Shown here: piece after piece, positions 23,730 to 35,456 of the stretch
Layout: each line of letters begins with the position of its first letter
Position numbering within the stretch: position 1 is the first letter of the stretch
Source: Isochrysis galbana
Taxonomy: Eukaryota > Haptophyta > Isochrysidales > Isochrysidaceae
DNA length: 64,000 nucleotides
Reading direction: 5' to 3'
Assembly: GCA_018136815.1 (NCBI GenBank)
Contig: CM030931.1
Coordinates: 1,405,398 to 1,469,397, forward strand
Translations under genes and position numbers: made by a program
Notes under the pieces: model-generated
What the model was told of the DNA's origin: nothing
What the model saw: the letters and a program-made list of their open reading frames with translations, nothing else
The model's database searches: none

Positions 23730-26700
23730 GCACCGTCGGTTTTAACGAGGAAAGGACGGTCGTCTCGAGGAGGTGCAAGTACGGGTTCTTCACAGATAGC
23801 TTGCTGAGATCTTCGATAGCCTGTCGACAGGCTTCTGTTTGCGACTCGACCGGACGTCGCACCCTTTCCGCGTGAGAGCGGTTAACGGCGCCGCACGGAT
23901 CGCAAAACGACGGATGAAACGGCGTAGTAGGAGCACAATCCAAGGAACGAACGGACGGCTTCGATCGAGTTGATTTGGGTTGGGTCGATTTTCGAGACAG
24001 CTTCCACTTTCTTGGGATCCATCCGAAGACCTTCACGCGAAACAACGTGGCCGAGATATTCAGCCGAGGTGGCAAAGAAAACGCATTTCGACATCTTGCA
24101 AGTGAGGCCCGCCCAGATGAGACGTTCCAAGACAAGATCAAGACGGTGTAACATTTGTTGGAATGACGACTCTTCCCTGGCCTGCAGCGAGTCACCTACA
24201 CCTGTCGACCAGGCGCCGACATCATCCAAGTATGGCATACAAATCTCCCATGCCAGCCCACCGAGAACGGCGTCCATGAGGCGGCACATATACGAGGGAC
24301 CGGGATTGAACACCGAAAGGCAAGTAATTGAACTCGTACTTGCCGCGATGAGTAGTGAACGCGGTGATATGTTTATCGGATTCTTTGATCGGTATACCCC
24401 AGAAACCAGATGCCAGGTCCAGGGTGCAAAGGAATAGAGAATCGAGGTTGCCTTGACGGACGACAATCGGTCGATGGCTTCTACCGTGAGGGGAAGAGGG
24501 CTGTCCTCTAGACGAAGCTTGGAGTTGACGTCGCGATAATCTACGCAGAAACGTACGGAGCCATCCTTCTTAGTGACTACACGACTCGAGAGGCCCACGA
24601 CGAATTTGATTTCCTAATGATGCCCGCGGACTCCATCTTGCAAACTTCGTCCTCTATGATCTTCTCACCCTCTCGTCCAACTCTAGACGGTGCGTGACGG
24701 TGAGCTTCGGCTCCGGGGTTGAGCGGTAGCTCTACCTCCATCACGTGAGTGTGATTCGGGTTAGTCGGGTCAATTGCGAAAGCAGCGATACGTCGGGCCA
24801 GTAGACGACGAACTTGTTCACGTTGGGGCATCGAGAGACGGCCTCGGGGTCGATCTTGGCTGCCTCGAGGAGCTTGCGTTGGTCCTCGTTGAGCGACTCA
24901 ATCACATCCGGCGAGTTATTGTCACCGACGCGGTGATAAGTTCCAGCGTGAATCTTGAATCGAACCTGTAGCGAAGCTACAGGATGGAACGACGGAAGGT
25001 GTAGTGGTTTGGGGTCAGTATTGGCCACCGTAACCGCGATGGTGTGGTCGGATTTCGGCCTCTCTACTTGAGGGATGACGAGCGGAGAGCTGTCAATAGT
25101 CTCGCGTGTAGGGAGTCGGTCCACGAGCATGGCGCAGTCTTCGTGTTCTCGAAGAGCTAGCGGAATTCGGACGTGAAACGTCGCCCGATGATAGGCCGGG
25201 ATCGTGATAGGTTCATGGGTATATAGGAGGTACTCGGAGCCACAAGACGCCGGCGCTTTGGCGGCAAACTCATCGGCCGTGTTGAAGAGCGGCTCGGAGA
25301 CTAGCTGGTTGTCGTTTTCGGCGGCTTGCGGCCCTCGGAAGAAGTCAGTCGTGATTGGGTTCGCGGAGGTCGGACAGACCTGTGCACAAGTCATGCTGAC
25401 AGGGACCACCGCTATCGGTGACGTCGAGACGCGAAAGATCGGCGGAGCGTCGGGGCTTGGACTGCCATTAACCTCAAGAGGAGCCACCGTGGATGGGGCA
25501 CCGAGGGTGATAGAGCCGTCCGCGCTGTCGGAGGCGAGCTGAATCGAAGCGGCGTGCGTAGCTAAGAAGTCGTTCCCGAGCAGTAGCATCGGGTTGCCTT
25601 CAATCACCATGAACGTATGACGAAAGAGAAATCCACCGACGGAGAAAACGATTCGAGCCTTGCCTCGCGTGATAAGAGGTAGGCCGTCTGGGCCATGGAG
25701 CGGTGTCACTACGGCTTGCGGCAGCCGCTCGACGCATGCGTCGTTGGGTAGGCTGGACAAGAGGGAAGTGGTCACGACCGACGGGCCAGCTCCGGTGTCA
25801 GCGAGTGTGCTGTTGACCGTGAGGCGGAGTCGGCTAAGATTACTCCTTCTTTGCCGGCAGCCTCGCCGGAGCGGCAGACCATTAGATCTCGAACATATAG
25901 ACAATGCCTTGGGTAGGCAGATGGTAGGGTATCCACGACGCTCTCCGGCCGGTGCGCGGTCACGTGTGCAATGGTGTCGGACAGGGACGGGGTTGGTCGC
26001 CAGCGTCGTTGCTCGGGTGAATTCGTCGTCAAACTGGTCGTCGTCTCTTCGGGTACTCCGACTGCCGCTATCGTGGCAGAGGGCCTAGAGGGGTCGTCCT
26101 CGTTGGTAGCGGTACAGGGTGATAGCTTGGGACTAGTGTAGCCCAGGCCTCTCTTGTCGGTGGGGTGTCTCGGGTGGTCGGACATCTTTTCCCAATCTTT
26201 CTCGAGACGGGCTTGGGCTTCTGTCTTGGGTCTTCGAACTAATGAGGCTAGCTCTTCGGCGCGGATGCCTTTGGCTTCCACGAACTCGATCGGCGCTCGG
26301 ACGGCAGCGGCGAGGTCGGATTCCTCGTCGGCGTTTCGTCCGGCTAGAGCTTGCGCTCTTATTTCGTCAGCGGTTTCGAGCGTGACGTTGGACCATTTCT
26401 GGTCCCCGTTCACTCCGAATGATTGCCATTGTTGGCGCCGCTTCCGGAGAGTCGTCGGCGTCGTCGGACGCGGCGAGCTCGCGCGTGCCGGAGGCGGGGC
26501 GGTCCATGGAGAGAATGGGTCGTGGAGTGTAGACTCGGAGGCGTGGAGTGGCGTGTCGTTGTCGTGGTTATCGTGGGTTTCTTTTTGGTCTTCGTGGTTG
26601 TCTGACTCGGGAGTAGCTGGACGGGAAACAACGGGGTCGGAAGAAACTTCACTCGTTTCCCTCCCCCTCTCATAACGATGAAGAGCCGACCACGGCTCGT

Positions 26701-29148
26701 AGGCGGTAGCCTCGGTCGAGCTAAGTGAAGGCCGGTCCAATAGGCTGCACCGCGCGCAAGCGAGTAGCTCTAACGCGGACAATTTCTTCGTCGACGTCTG
26801 GTCTCGCTGTTGGCTCAAATGTCGAAGAAGAACAGGCATCCAATGGATCGCCATCGCTCCAGCTACACCGACGTAGGTGCGGCTGCGAAGAGCGCCACGG
26901 TGCGGTGAAGGAGAGAGGTTAGCCATGGCCGACTCACGGCCATCCACGACGCAAGTTGGCTGGAGGGGCGGCAGCCCTTTGGTGAGGTACAACCCGGTGG
27001 CTTTCTGGTGTCCAGTGCCGTGCTCCCAGGGTTGGACGAATTGGGTCGGGGTCAACCCCCCGACTAAACGGCGAGCTTCCGCATGCATCCGAGGGTTCTC
27101 GACCGCTACAAACGGAGCAGTGGCGGAGGCCATTGACTTGAAGACGCGAGCGGCCGACTCAAGAGCGGCACGACGTCCGGGTTCTTGGGAGAGCCATTGA
27201 CTGCTGACAGCGGAGAGGTACGTGCAGGGCGGGTGGGCGATGACTAGGTCCCAACCTAGGTTTTGGACATGAAGCGCGTCGCCTTGGAAGTGGGGCACGT
27301 AATCGATCTCGGAAGGATACAAATCGCACGTAGCTACATCAGCACCGGCGAGTAGGAACATGGAGGAGACGACGCCGCTCGTCTCGCCAACGACGAGAAC
27401 GCGTGGTGCGTGACAGCCAGACGTCAGCCCGTCTTGGACTCGTTGATTCATCTTCGTGAGCTCAGCGCAAAGCTCATCGAAGTGCTTGGGTAGCGCGGCG
27501 GCAGGCGAGGCTAGGGTGCCATTGCGAGGCCGGCGAAGCTCTTGGGCTGCCTCCGTGAGGTGCCGAGGTAATACCACCGCAGAGCCGCTCGCTCGTGCAC
27601 GAAGAGAGGCGAGAGCGTGGAGAGCGGGTGACGGGGTATCATCACGGGTGCCGACATCGGAGTTGTTTTGAGAGGAATCGAAGGACTGGATCGCGGACGC
27701 ATTGATCGCTGCCACGCGCATGATGGTGGTGGCAGTGGTATCGAGAGGCAGGCAATGCTCGGAGGCGGCGACCGGTGGCCGCAGCGACGTAGGACGAATG
27801 GAAGAAGACTCGGATATCGACGACGTAGAGACGGGCTCGGAGGACGGGATTGACGAAGAAACTCGGAGAAGTGGGGTGTCGGACGGCGGCGACGGACGCC
27901 GCGGCCGCGAGACCACCGGTGAGAGACATGAAGGACATGGCTCAGGGACTCGGTTGGGCTGGCTCAATGGGCGTAGAAGCTCGGTTTGGGAGGCCGCCGT
28001 TCCTCGACGTGCAGAGGAGTTGTGGTCACTCTCCATGGTCACGTCGGAAGAGGAAACAGGCCAGGGATCGACGTCGTTGCATTCTGTCGTCGGCGGGGTC
28101 GGCGCCGGCGAAAGAAGGGACGTGGCTGTCGTAGAAGCCGGCTGCGGGGAAGGCTGGGCCAGGGTGGTGGCTCTGCGGCAGCGGCTGGCGTGGGTAGTGG
28201 CCGAAGAGGTTCTGCAATGCGAAGCATTCTTCGGAGGACTTGGCTCGGGCTAGCGGGTGGATGGACCGCTGAAATTACGGTGGATTCAGACTCGAATTCG
28301 GAAGACTCGGCGACTTGAGAGGGGCTAGGAGACGGCTGTTCAAGCTCCTCCAGGGCTCTCGGTTGATGGGGTGGCGTGGGAACGCCGGTGGTCGACCGCG
28401 GACTCCGCGGTGACGTTAATTTGTACTCGGACTCGGACTCGTCGTTTCTGGCGTGCTGGACGCCAATAACAGGGCTAACTTTCGAAATGGGAACGGACGG
28501 GGCCGGCTCAAAGGTGAAGCCCCCTGGCGTCGCAACCGTCGGTGAGGACGAAGCTGAAGCTTGTGATGACAATAGGGGCACGGTGGCCAGCACCGGTTGG
28601 CTCGGTGCGGCCGAAATCTCGGACTCGGTGACGGGCTTGATTACGCGGGCTCGGGATGCACTGTCTTGTGCGATTGGACTCGGACTCGGAACGGAAACGG
28701 AAGGGATCGGCTCGGCGGCGTGCAGCCTGCTGGAGTGGCAGGCCGGCTGCGGCGAGACTCGGAACGGTGGCTCGGACAAGGACACAGTGGCTGTCGTCGA
28801 GGGCTTCGGCGTCAGCTTGTGTTTGGACTCGATACGCGGTGGCTCGTGAAACGGGGCTCGGTTGTGGTTGGAATTCTGGAAGTGACCGGAGATTCCAAAT
28901 GACTCAGACTCGGGGCGCGGAGGACCGAAGGTGAACACTCCCGCGGAAGGAGTGGTCGTCGGAGGCTCAGTGAGTGGCTGGAGCTCCGTTAATCCTGCGG
29001 TCGACCGCGTGGTAGGACTCGGTGACGTTGTAAACTCGGACTCGGACTCGGACTCGGACTCGGATGGCTCAGAACGGGGTTTGCTCAAAACAGGCTTGGA
29101 CTCGGACTCGAAAGAAAGTGGGGAAGAACCGGAGAACTGCGCCTCCAT
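23730..29148 (-). pseudogene. Unit B pol (3' truncated by the gap, several frameshifts)
   Basis: Near-identical to pol A but broken by single-base indels near 23799, 23852, 23923, 24301, 24457, 24578, 24842, 25823 and 28158. Seven of these nine lie within ~1.1 kb of the N gap. It starts MEAQFSGSSPLSFE at 29148 and contains the same Ser/Glu-rich region, methyltransferase-like domain, retropepsin and reverse transcriptase. It ends within RNase H at the gap. The clustering next to the contig end suggests unpolished sequence rather than true decay. Confidence 0.75.
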
Positions 29149-29718
29149 CGTCGTAGTAATGGAGACTGGTGATACCGGTGATGACTGGACTGGGCTCAGA
29201 CTCGTAGATGGGCTCGCGGTGGCGTAAGACGATGAGGGTAATTCTGAACGTGACTTGGACTCGGACTCGTACTCGGGAGACGTTTTGTGGCTCGGACATG
29301 CGAAATTTGATTTGAGAGATTGAAGGTTGGATTGGGCCTGCGGCGGCTGGATTTTCGCAGACCGTGAGGTCTTGGACTGGTGATGCTTGGGGAGTGGCGG
29401 GGGGTAGCGGTTGAGCGGCTTGAGTTGATAGAGAGGCGGTGACGGTTGACTTGGTTTTGAGGACTCGTGCGTGATATCGAGAATCAGGATGGAATCATCG
29501 GCATTGGGAGAAATAGGGGCAATCGGCGAGGGGGCAGGAGAAAGAGGGGGATGGAGGTGGTAGGGCTTGTCTGGAACTTGGGGAATCTTGGGGTACCGGT
29601 TGGAGGCCGTAGAAGTACTCGGCCGTAGCGTAATACGATCTTTTGGTGGGTGGCGTTCAGGCCCACTACCCTGGACTGGTAGCGGGGTAACAGCGCGGAC
29701 GTGGGCCCCGCCGGCGAC

Positions 29719-32712
29719 CTACTGGGCCGGACGGAGAACGACCATCGTGCGGAGGCGGCGGTGGACTTCTGGGTCGTTACCACACTCGCCACTGCCGCCT
29801 TCGCAGAGAAAACGAATGTACGGTTGGCAAACGACGGGGTTATGAGCTCCGTCGCCCGTGCCATACTTCCACAGGTCTGCCTCGGGCGTACCAGATGGGG
29901 CCCGGGGACGAAAGGCGCAGTACGCGCAGCCGTTGGCGTCGGTCCACTCCTTGACGTCGCGGTCTAGGTCGTCGAGACGCGGCGCCGTCATGGTGGCATC
30001 GGAGGGCCGGCAGCGCGTGAGCGCAGCGCGAAGGGCCGGGTGACCAGCGTAACGAGAAATTTGCCAGAAGCGGGCTCGAGCTCGAGACCAGCTACCTGGA
30101 TCCCATTCCGAGAGGCCCGAATCGGCCGGAAGCCCAAGGCCGTTCGGAGGGGGATCACATTGGCGACGAGAAGACGTGATTTTGCCGAGAGGACGGTCAA
30201 GAAGTGCGTCCGGTAACGGAGACGATGCGGAGTAATTCGTAGGCGGAGGCGGAGCCCGACGATTGTCAGCGCCAGTCGCCTTGCGGTTCGAGTTGTTGTT
30301 TTGCAATTTTAATGCCTCGGTCACCGCCGCTTGGACGGCGGCGACCATCGAAGCCGTAGTGTCCGCGGGGTTAGAGGCAGCCTTAGCAACCTTGGCAGTT
30401 TTGGTGGACTTGGAAGTAGTCGCCGGCGGCGTCACGGCGGCGACCGTGACCGACGTTTGTTGTTGGCCAGCACGGGACTGTTCGTACGGGCTCAAGTAGC
30501 GTTGGCAGAGGTTGACGCACGAAAGGGCCGAACGAGGAAGCTCGTGGTTCTCGACGCGGAAGCGAGTCTTTGCAAGATACTCGCCGAACTTGGTCGCGTT
30601 ATCCACGCCGCGAGCCGCGTCGACCTTGTCGTTCCGAATGATGGACTCGAATCGTTGATTGATATCGTGCGACATGTTCGGGTGGTCCCAGACTGTCGTG
30701 GCATCCACCTTCGCGTCACCCATCTTGCGGACGTACGCCCGCACCAAATTCTTGGATAACTCTAAGAGATCGGAGCCGGCCTCACGAGCTACGAGCCGGT
30801 CCCACTCCATGGAGGCGGAGTCTTTGGCGAAGCCGGGCACGTTGGCCGCGAAAGTGGCGTCGCACTTGCGGAGAAGCACGTCGCAGGCCAGCGCGGGGTT
30901 GAGAGAGAGGACCGGGTCTTCGGCGAGATCGAGGAGGAAGGCGTAAATCCTTTGGTTGCCGGTGGTGCACAAGTTGGCGGCCGCTAGTAAGGATGTAAAG
31001 ATTTCGCGGTGGTCGCAGCCGAGCGAGAGGGCGCGCTCGAGCGGCTTGATGAAGGACAGACGAAAATCGTTCCAGGAGGTGGCCGCTGCCTGGACGTTGT
31101 CCGAGGCCAGGCCCTTGGGGAACTTGATCTCGGAAAGCTCTTTGCCCATTCGGACTTGGTGATGGAGGGTGCGGTCGAGGAAGAAGCGGCTCCGAGCCCA
31201 CTTGGTCACGTGCTCCTTCTCGAAAAACACGCGGTAGTGCCAAACATTGCCGGCCCGAGAGAGGCCGCCGTTGAGAATGGCGTGGATGAGCTCGAAATCG
31301 TCGGACTTCCTGTAGAGAGAGGCTACCTCGTAGGCGGCATCCTCAAACAGTTGGTCCCACGAGGCTAGGATGACCTCTCGCTCAGAAACATCACCGGCGA
31401 GGCTTGGATCGACGGGATGGCGCCGAGCCGCCGGATTTGGAAGCGAGCGGAGGCCCGCGACGGTGGGTGGAGGTTGGGGATCAGAATCGGGCTTGGCGGG
31501 CGAGACAGGAACAGGCGTATTGGGTTCGGGATCGGAAATCGGATTCGGCGGAACGGAGAACGGCGCGGCGGGCAAAGATTGAGAAGGGAGCTTGACCGAG
31601 GCAGGGGGAGCACCAATGGAGTTGTCTCCTTCTTCCACAAGCGGTGGCGAAGTTTCGACTCGAGACGAAGTCGTAGTGCCCGCGTGGCCCTGTAGAATGT
31701 TGAGTATCGCTTTGAAGGTAGACCCCACCTCTCGCTGAAATTCTTCGTGGCGCTGGGCGGCTTGGAGGGTAGAGGACTCGAGGCGGTCGACAGCGCCGCG
31801 GAGAGCCTCGATCTGGACTTGTTGGTCCATGATTTGGGCGGCGCCGACGGTGGCGGTCGGAGGTGGAACGAAGTTACGCTTGGGGTACGAGTACGTCGAC
31901 GACGGGGGTGGAACAAACTCTTCACATGGTGGGGGCTCGAAAGGAGGGAGGGACCGGACGGAATCCACATCATCTTCAGCACCAACCACAGAGGGAGTGA
32001 GAGAGGAATGAACACTTGGCAAAGGATCAGCAAAAGAAAGGAGAGGAAAGGCCGCCGGTGGAGCAACAGACGAGGTTAGAGGACCCATTCCAGCTCCAGT
32101 TGACGGGGTGTGAGTAGAGGCCCGCGGAGGCGGCGGAACTTCGACCGTCGGCGCGGAGAGGCGAGAGCAGGGGGGAACTGGCTCGGAAGGGCTCTCTTTT
32201 GAAGAAGGGAGGGGTCCCAAGAGGCTCTCTTCCCCAGGAGACTTCGACCCAAACGGTTCGGAAAGAGAAGAAGAAGAGACGGGCTCATGACGCGGGGACA
32301 ATGAAGATTCCTCAAGGGAAGAACTCGACGTGACGACCGGAGCCGAAGGCACGAGCGAAGATTTTGTGCTTGTCAGAGCAAGGCTCATCTCACTCTTGGT
32401 GATGGCCTGCGAGGGCGCGCCGGCAGCTAGCGCGGAGTGCGGTTCTTGCGGGGAGCTCATGGAGCTTTCCTCGGGGGTGACTACGGGCATGGTGATCGAC
32501 GCACGACGCACGACGCACGGAGGGCGTGGAAGTGTGGAAGGAGGCTTGTGGGAGGTGGTGGCAGGCGACTGGGGGTGGCTCAGGCGCGTGCTTGGCTTGT
32601 ATTGACTCGTTGACTCGGGGTATAGACTCGGGAACTCGGGGGACTCGCTTGGGAACACGGTGGGACTCGACGAAGTTCCTACAAAAACACTCACTAGAAA
32701 CCCAAAAACCAA
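29719..32712 (-). CDS. Unit B gag (intact, 997 residues)
   Basis: A Pro/Ser-rich N-terminal half is followed by a short coiled coil (QIEALRGAVDRLESSTLQ), then a helical capsid-like region (about residues 450-750, including SWNDFRLSFIKPLERALSLG). A linker rich in Ala/Thr and a Cys-rich C-terminus (CAYC, VVCQP, FLCEG, GECG) that may bind zinc complete it. It is not a classical CCHC knuckle. Its ATG lies inside the LTR, about 340 bp before the LTR 3' end, so the first ~114 residues are LTR-encoded; a downstream Met could be the real start. About 570 nt separate its stop from the pol start. Confidence 0.7.
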   Translation of the reverse strand: MVFGFLVSVFVGTSSSPTVFPSESPEFPSLYPESTSQYKPSTRLSHPQSPATTSHKPPSTLPRPPCVVRRASITMPVVTPEESSMSSPQEPHSALAAGAPSQAITKSEMSLALTSTKSSLVPSAPVVTSSSSLEESSLSPRHEPVSSSSLSEPFGSKSPGEESLLGPLPSSKESPSEPVPPCSRLSAPTVEVPPPPRASTHTPSTGAGMGPLTSSVAPPAAFPLLSFADPLPSVHSSLTPSVVGAEDDVDSVRSLPPFEPPPCEEFVPPPSSTYSYPKRNFVPPPTATVGAAQIMDQQVQIEALRGAVDRLESSTLQAAQRHEEFQREVGSTFKAILNILQGHAGTTTSSRVETSPPLVEEGDNSIGAPPASVKLPSQSLPAAPFSVPPNPISDPEPNTPVPVSPAKPDSDPQPPPTVAGLRSLPNPAARRHPVDPSLAGDVSEREVILASWDQLFEDAAYEVASLYRKSDDFELIHAILNGGLSRAGNVWHYRVFFEKEHVTKWARSRFFLDRTLHHQVRMGKELSEIKFPKGLASDNVQAAATSWNDFRLSFIKPLERALSLGCDHREIFTSLLAAANLCTTGNQRIYAFLLDLAEDPVLSLNPALACDVLLRKCDATFAANVPGFAKDSASMEWDRLVAREAGSDLLELSKNLVRAYVRKMGDAKVDATTVWDHPNMSHDINQRFESIIRNDKVDAARGVDNATKFGEYLAKTRFRVENHELPRSALSCVNLCQRYLSPYEQSRAGQQQTSVTVAAVTPPATTSKSTKTAKVAKAASNPADTTASMVAAVQAAVTEALKLQNNNSNRKATGADNRRAPPPPTNYSASSPLPDALLDRPLGKITSSRRQCDPPPNGLGLPADSGLSEWDPGSWSRARARFWQISRYAGHPALRAALTRCRPSDATMTAPRLDDLDRDVKEWTDANGCAYCAFRPRAPSGTPEADLWKYGTGDGAHNPVVCQPYIRFLCEGGSGECGNDPEVHRRLRTMVVLRPAQ

Positions 32713-33767
32713 AGTCCTTGGGCTCAGAAAACTAACGTAAACACTCCGGAATCATACGATAAACAAACCCCTCCCGCGCGGCGAAGGCTGAGGTCGCGAT
32801 CGATCGCCATGCGCGAAGAAATACGGAACGAGAGCGCATAACTACGCAAACGAAGCGTTCGGACTATCGTTAAAGCGAAACTCGTCCGCTTAAGCCAACG
32901 CGGAGGGTCGAGGAGAGATCCAAACTCGCGCGGGGGAAGAAGGCGATGTGCGGAGAGACCTTCTAGACAAGCAACGAGCAAAGGGCGACGAAACAAGACG
33001 CGAGACGCGAGGCGCGTGCCATTCGTTCTACCTTTCTTTTACCGAAACCACGGCGAAACTAACGTTAAACGTCGGTGCCCCCTCCGCGAGAATCGCGAAG
33101 AAGAACGGACGAGATGAAGGCAATCATCGAAGGAATCGCGAGAGGAATCGAAGCGAAGGGGGGGGAATAACGCGCGCGGGGGGGGGGAACGAACGACGGC
33201 CGGAGGAAACGAACCGCGCACGGAGGAGAAGAACCTCGCGCGGGGGGGGGATAATATAACGGCCGGAAGCGACGGATGGCACGCCGAGGGAAAGAACCTG
33301 CCGCGGGGGGGGGCGAGGGACCGAGGGCACGGCGGGGCAGCGTGGGAGGGCGCGAGGCCGATCTCGGAACGAGATCGCGTCCTTTCCCTCGCGGAGCGCG
33401 GAGAGACCCCCCACGAGATATCTTGGGACCGGAGAATGTTTTGGACGAATCTTCCTACCGTCGGCCGAGGAGAGGCGGACGGAGAGAGAGAGAGAGAGTC
33501 TCGCAGAGCGACTGCAGAACGAGAAGTCGAAGTCATGCCGGTTTATTACCTTAAACGAGCCAACAATTATAGTAACAGCAAAAACAAAATTCGAATCGCA
33601 AATTTCGAGATCAAAATCTGCAAACCTGGACTTGAGACCATGGGGAATCCGAATCTGTGTGTCTTGTGCGTCAGTGGCAACACGGGGAACTGTTCAATTG
33701 TAATTGTGAGCGCGTACCTTACACGAATATTCATGCCTACAGCCTTCAGGTGGGCAGGAATACAACA
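32371..33767 (-). repeat. 5' LTR of the A/B array
   Basis: 1397 bp running on the minus strand from TGTTGTATTCC to GCTCTGACA, with TG...CA ends. It abuts the AAGAA duplication at 33768-33772. It shares its whole length with 22245-23629 and its last 195 bp with 12348-12542. Confidence 0.8.
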
Positions 33768-33772
33768 AAGAA

Positions 33773-34620
33773 TTGGCGTACTTCTTCTCGTTGATCGTCG
33801 GAAAGAAGCCGGTCCGGATCGATGGTGGCTGAGTCGAGTAGGGCTCGTTGCTCCTCGCTCAGCGCGGTGACAGGGTCACCACCCCCCTCGCTTCCAGTCG
33901 GAGTCCAGCCCCGGTGCAACTTGAAACGCACCTGGAGCGAAGCTATCGGATGCAGAGACGGCAGGGTCAGCGCATTGACCCCGGTGTGGACGATCGTCAC
34001 CGCGATGCGATGATCTTCCGTGGGCGTGACCACCGTGGGCATTACGAGAGGGGACGAATCGAGAGCCTCGCGATTTGGTAGGCGGTCGACCAGCATCGCG
34101 CAGTCCGAATGATCTCGGAGAGCTAGCGGAACCCTGACCCAGATGGTTGCGCGGTGGAAGGCAGGAATCGTCACCGCTTGCTCCGTGTAGAGAAGATATT
34201 CGGACGAGGTAGACGCCGGAGCTTTGGCCGCAAACTCGTCGGCAGACTCAAAAAGAGGTGTATAGAGTGGCTGCCTAGCATCAGCAGCAGCCTCACCCTC
34301 CGATCCGGCCGGGACCTCTCGTGTTGCCGTCGACCTCTCCAGAAAGTCGACAGTCAGCGGCTGACCGGGTGACATCGAGATAGCTCCGACGAAGCCGGAG
34401 TCCGCGACTGGGGGCGGCGCCGTGGAAACTCTGACTACACATTCGGAAAGGACTCTTGAAGAGTCTTCTGAATCGCCAGAGGCCGGACGGAGGCGGAGGC
34501 TTCCTTCCGAGCTCGCGGCGTCGAGAGAAATGGTAGCGGAGTGGGCGGCCAAAAAATCGTTCCCGAGCAGAAGCATCGCGTTTCCTTCGATACGGACAAC
34601 GAAGCTGAGAACAACAGGTT
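33773..34620 (-). pseudogene. Element C pol fragment (protease C-terminal part and linker)
   Basis: It encodes VRIEGNAMLLLGNDFLAAHS and downstream sequence (PLALRDHSDCAMLVDRLPNR, LPSLHPIASLQVRFKLH) clearly paralogous to pol A but only moderately similar. It ends with DDQREEVRQF at the insertion site. At about 34620 homology jumps to a leader sequence near the gag start, so gag and the first part of pol were deleted in C. The active-site DTG is missing. Confidence 0.75.
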
Positions 34621-35456
34621 ACACCGACTCACGAACACACCGGAATCATTCACCCAAACCAAGCAAATTATCAAGCAACCGCGACCCCAAATCACCGATA
34701 ACTTAAACACGTCGCGAGAGACGGAGAGAGAGAGCGAGAGAGAGAGAGACTCCGCAGCGACGGCCGGAGCGTGTCTCCGTTGTAACTTCCCACGTAGCGG
34801 AGAGTCCGAAGGGGAGCGTCCTGTCGCGCGACCACGGCGATCACTTTGGATACAGATCGCGACGAGATATCTTCACGACAGAGGAAATCTTGCCGTTGAG
34901 CGTGAACCTTCTAGACGCTTCTAACGAACAACCCTGAGTAGCAACCAAGGGGAAGAAACACCAAAGGGGCCAAGGCTTGCATGTAACTTGCATCAAGGGG
35001 AAAGATTCCCTCACCTAAGAAGCGAACCTTCACCGATCTCCAAGGGGAGATGGCAAATTAAACCTCAAATCTCGAGCGGATAGAGCAACCGACTCGCTCG
35101 CCAAAACCTTGACCGAGAAGAAAGAAGCAAGGACCTACAAGCCAAGGGTAGCGGACCTAGGGAATGTGAGAGGAAATTTCCGAACGCCAACGCGAACGCC
35201 AAACGCGGGAAGGCAACGAAACCCTAACCAAGCCAAGCGGAACCTACGAAGAACAGGCCTGGACGACAACGAAAGTGAAAGTGAGCAAGTCCCAAGCAAG
35301 AACCGGAACTCAACAAGAAACAACAAGCCTTGCAAGAAGCTAAACAAGCCTTCACAAGGTAACCCGAGAGCCTGAGACAAGCGCGCAGCGAGCGACAGGC
35401 GACCTGGCTCCTTTGGGTCAAGATTACCCGAAAGGAGGAAACCTGGAATCTAGACC
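34621..35456 (-). other. Element C 5' leader
   Basis: Non-coding. The segment at 34640-34900 has islands that match the A/B LTR (ACACACCGGAATCAT, a GAGAGA microsatellite, CGACGAGATATCTTC), so it is a diverged relative of that region. The remainder to the LTR at 35457 is A-rich with repeated AACC/GAAACC words. No primer-binding site is recognised. Confidence 0.5.

Larger units (their letters stand above)
12348..33767 (-). mobile_element. Ty3/gypsy-like retrotransposon array (units A and B) with a methyltransferase-like domain
   Basis: A 21.4-kb insertion in element C with a 5-bp target duplication. Order on the minus strand: LTR (33767-32371), gag B (32712-29719), pol B (29148-23730, broken), a 100-base N gap, LTR (23629-22245), gag A (22586-19594, frameshifted), pol A (19023-12367), and a 195-bp 3' LTR remnant (12542-12348). 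Units repeat with a period of about 10,126 bp and are nearly identical. No tRNA primer-binding site is obvious directly after the LTR. The arrangement is either a genuine tandem pair sharing a middle LTR or two alleles/contigs joined by scaffolding. Confidence 0.8.

Noticed and set aside
32300-32371. Primer-binding site next to the LTR
   Set aside because: No TGG-starting complement to a tRNA 3' end is present in the 70 bases after the LTR boundary.
35075-35110. tRNA-like D-arm words (GAGCGGATAGAGCAACCG)
   Set aside because: No acceptor stem, anticodon loop or T-arm can be folded around it, and it lies within the element C leader.
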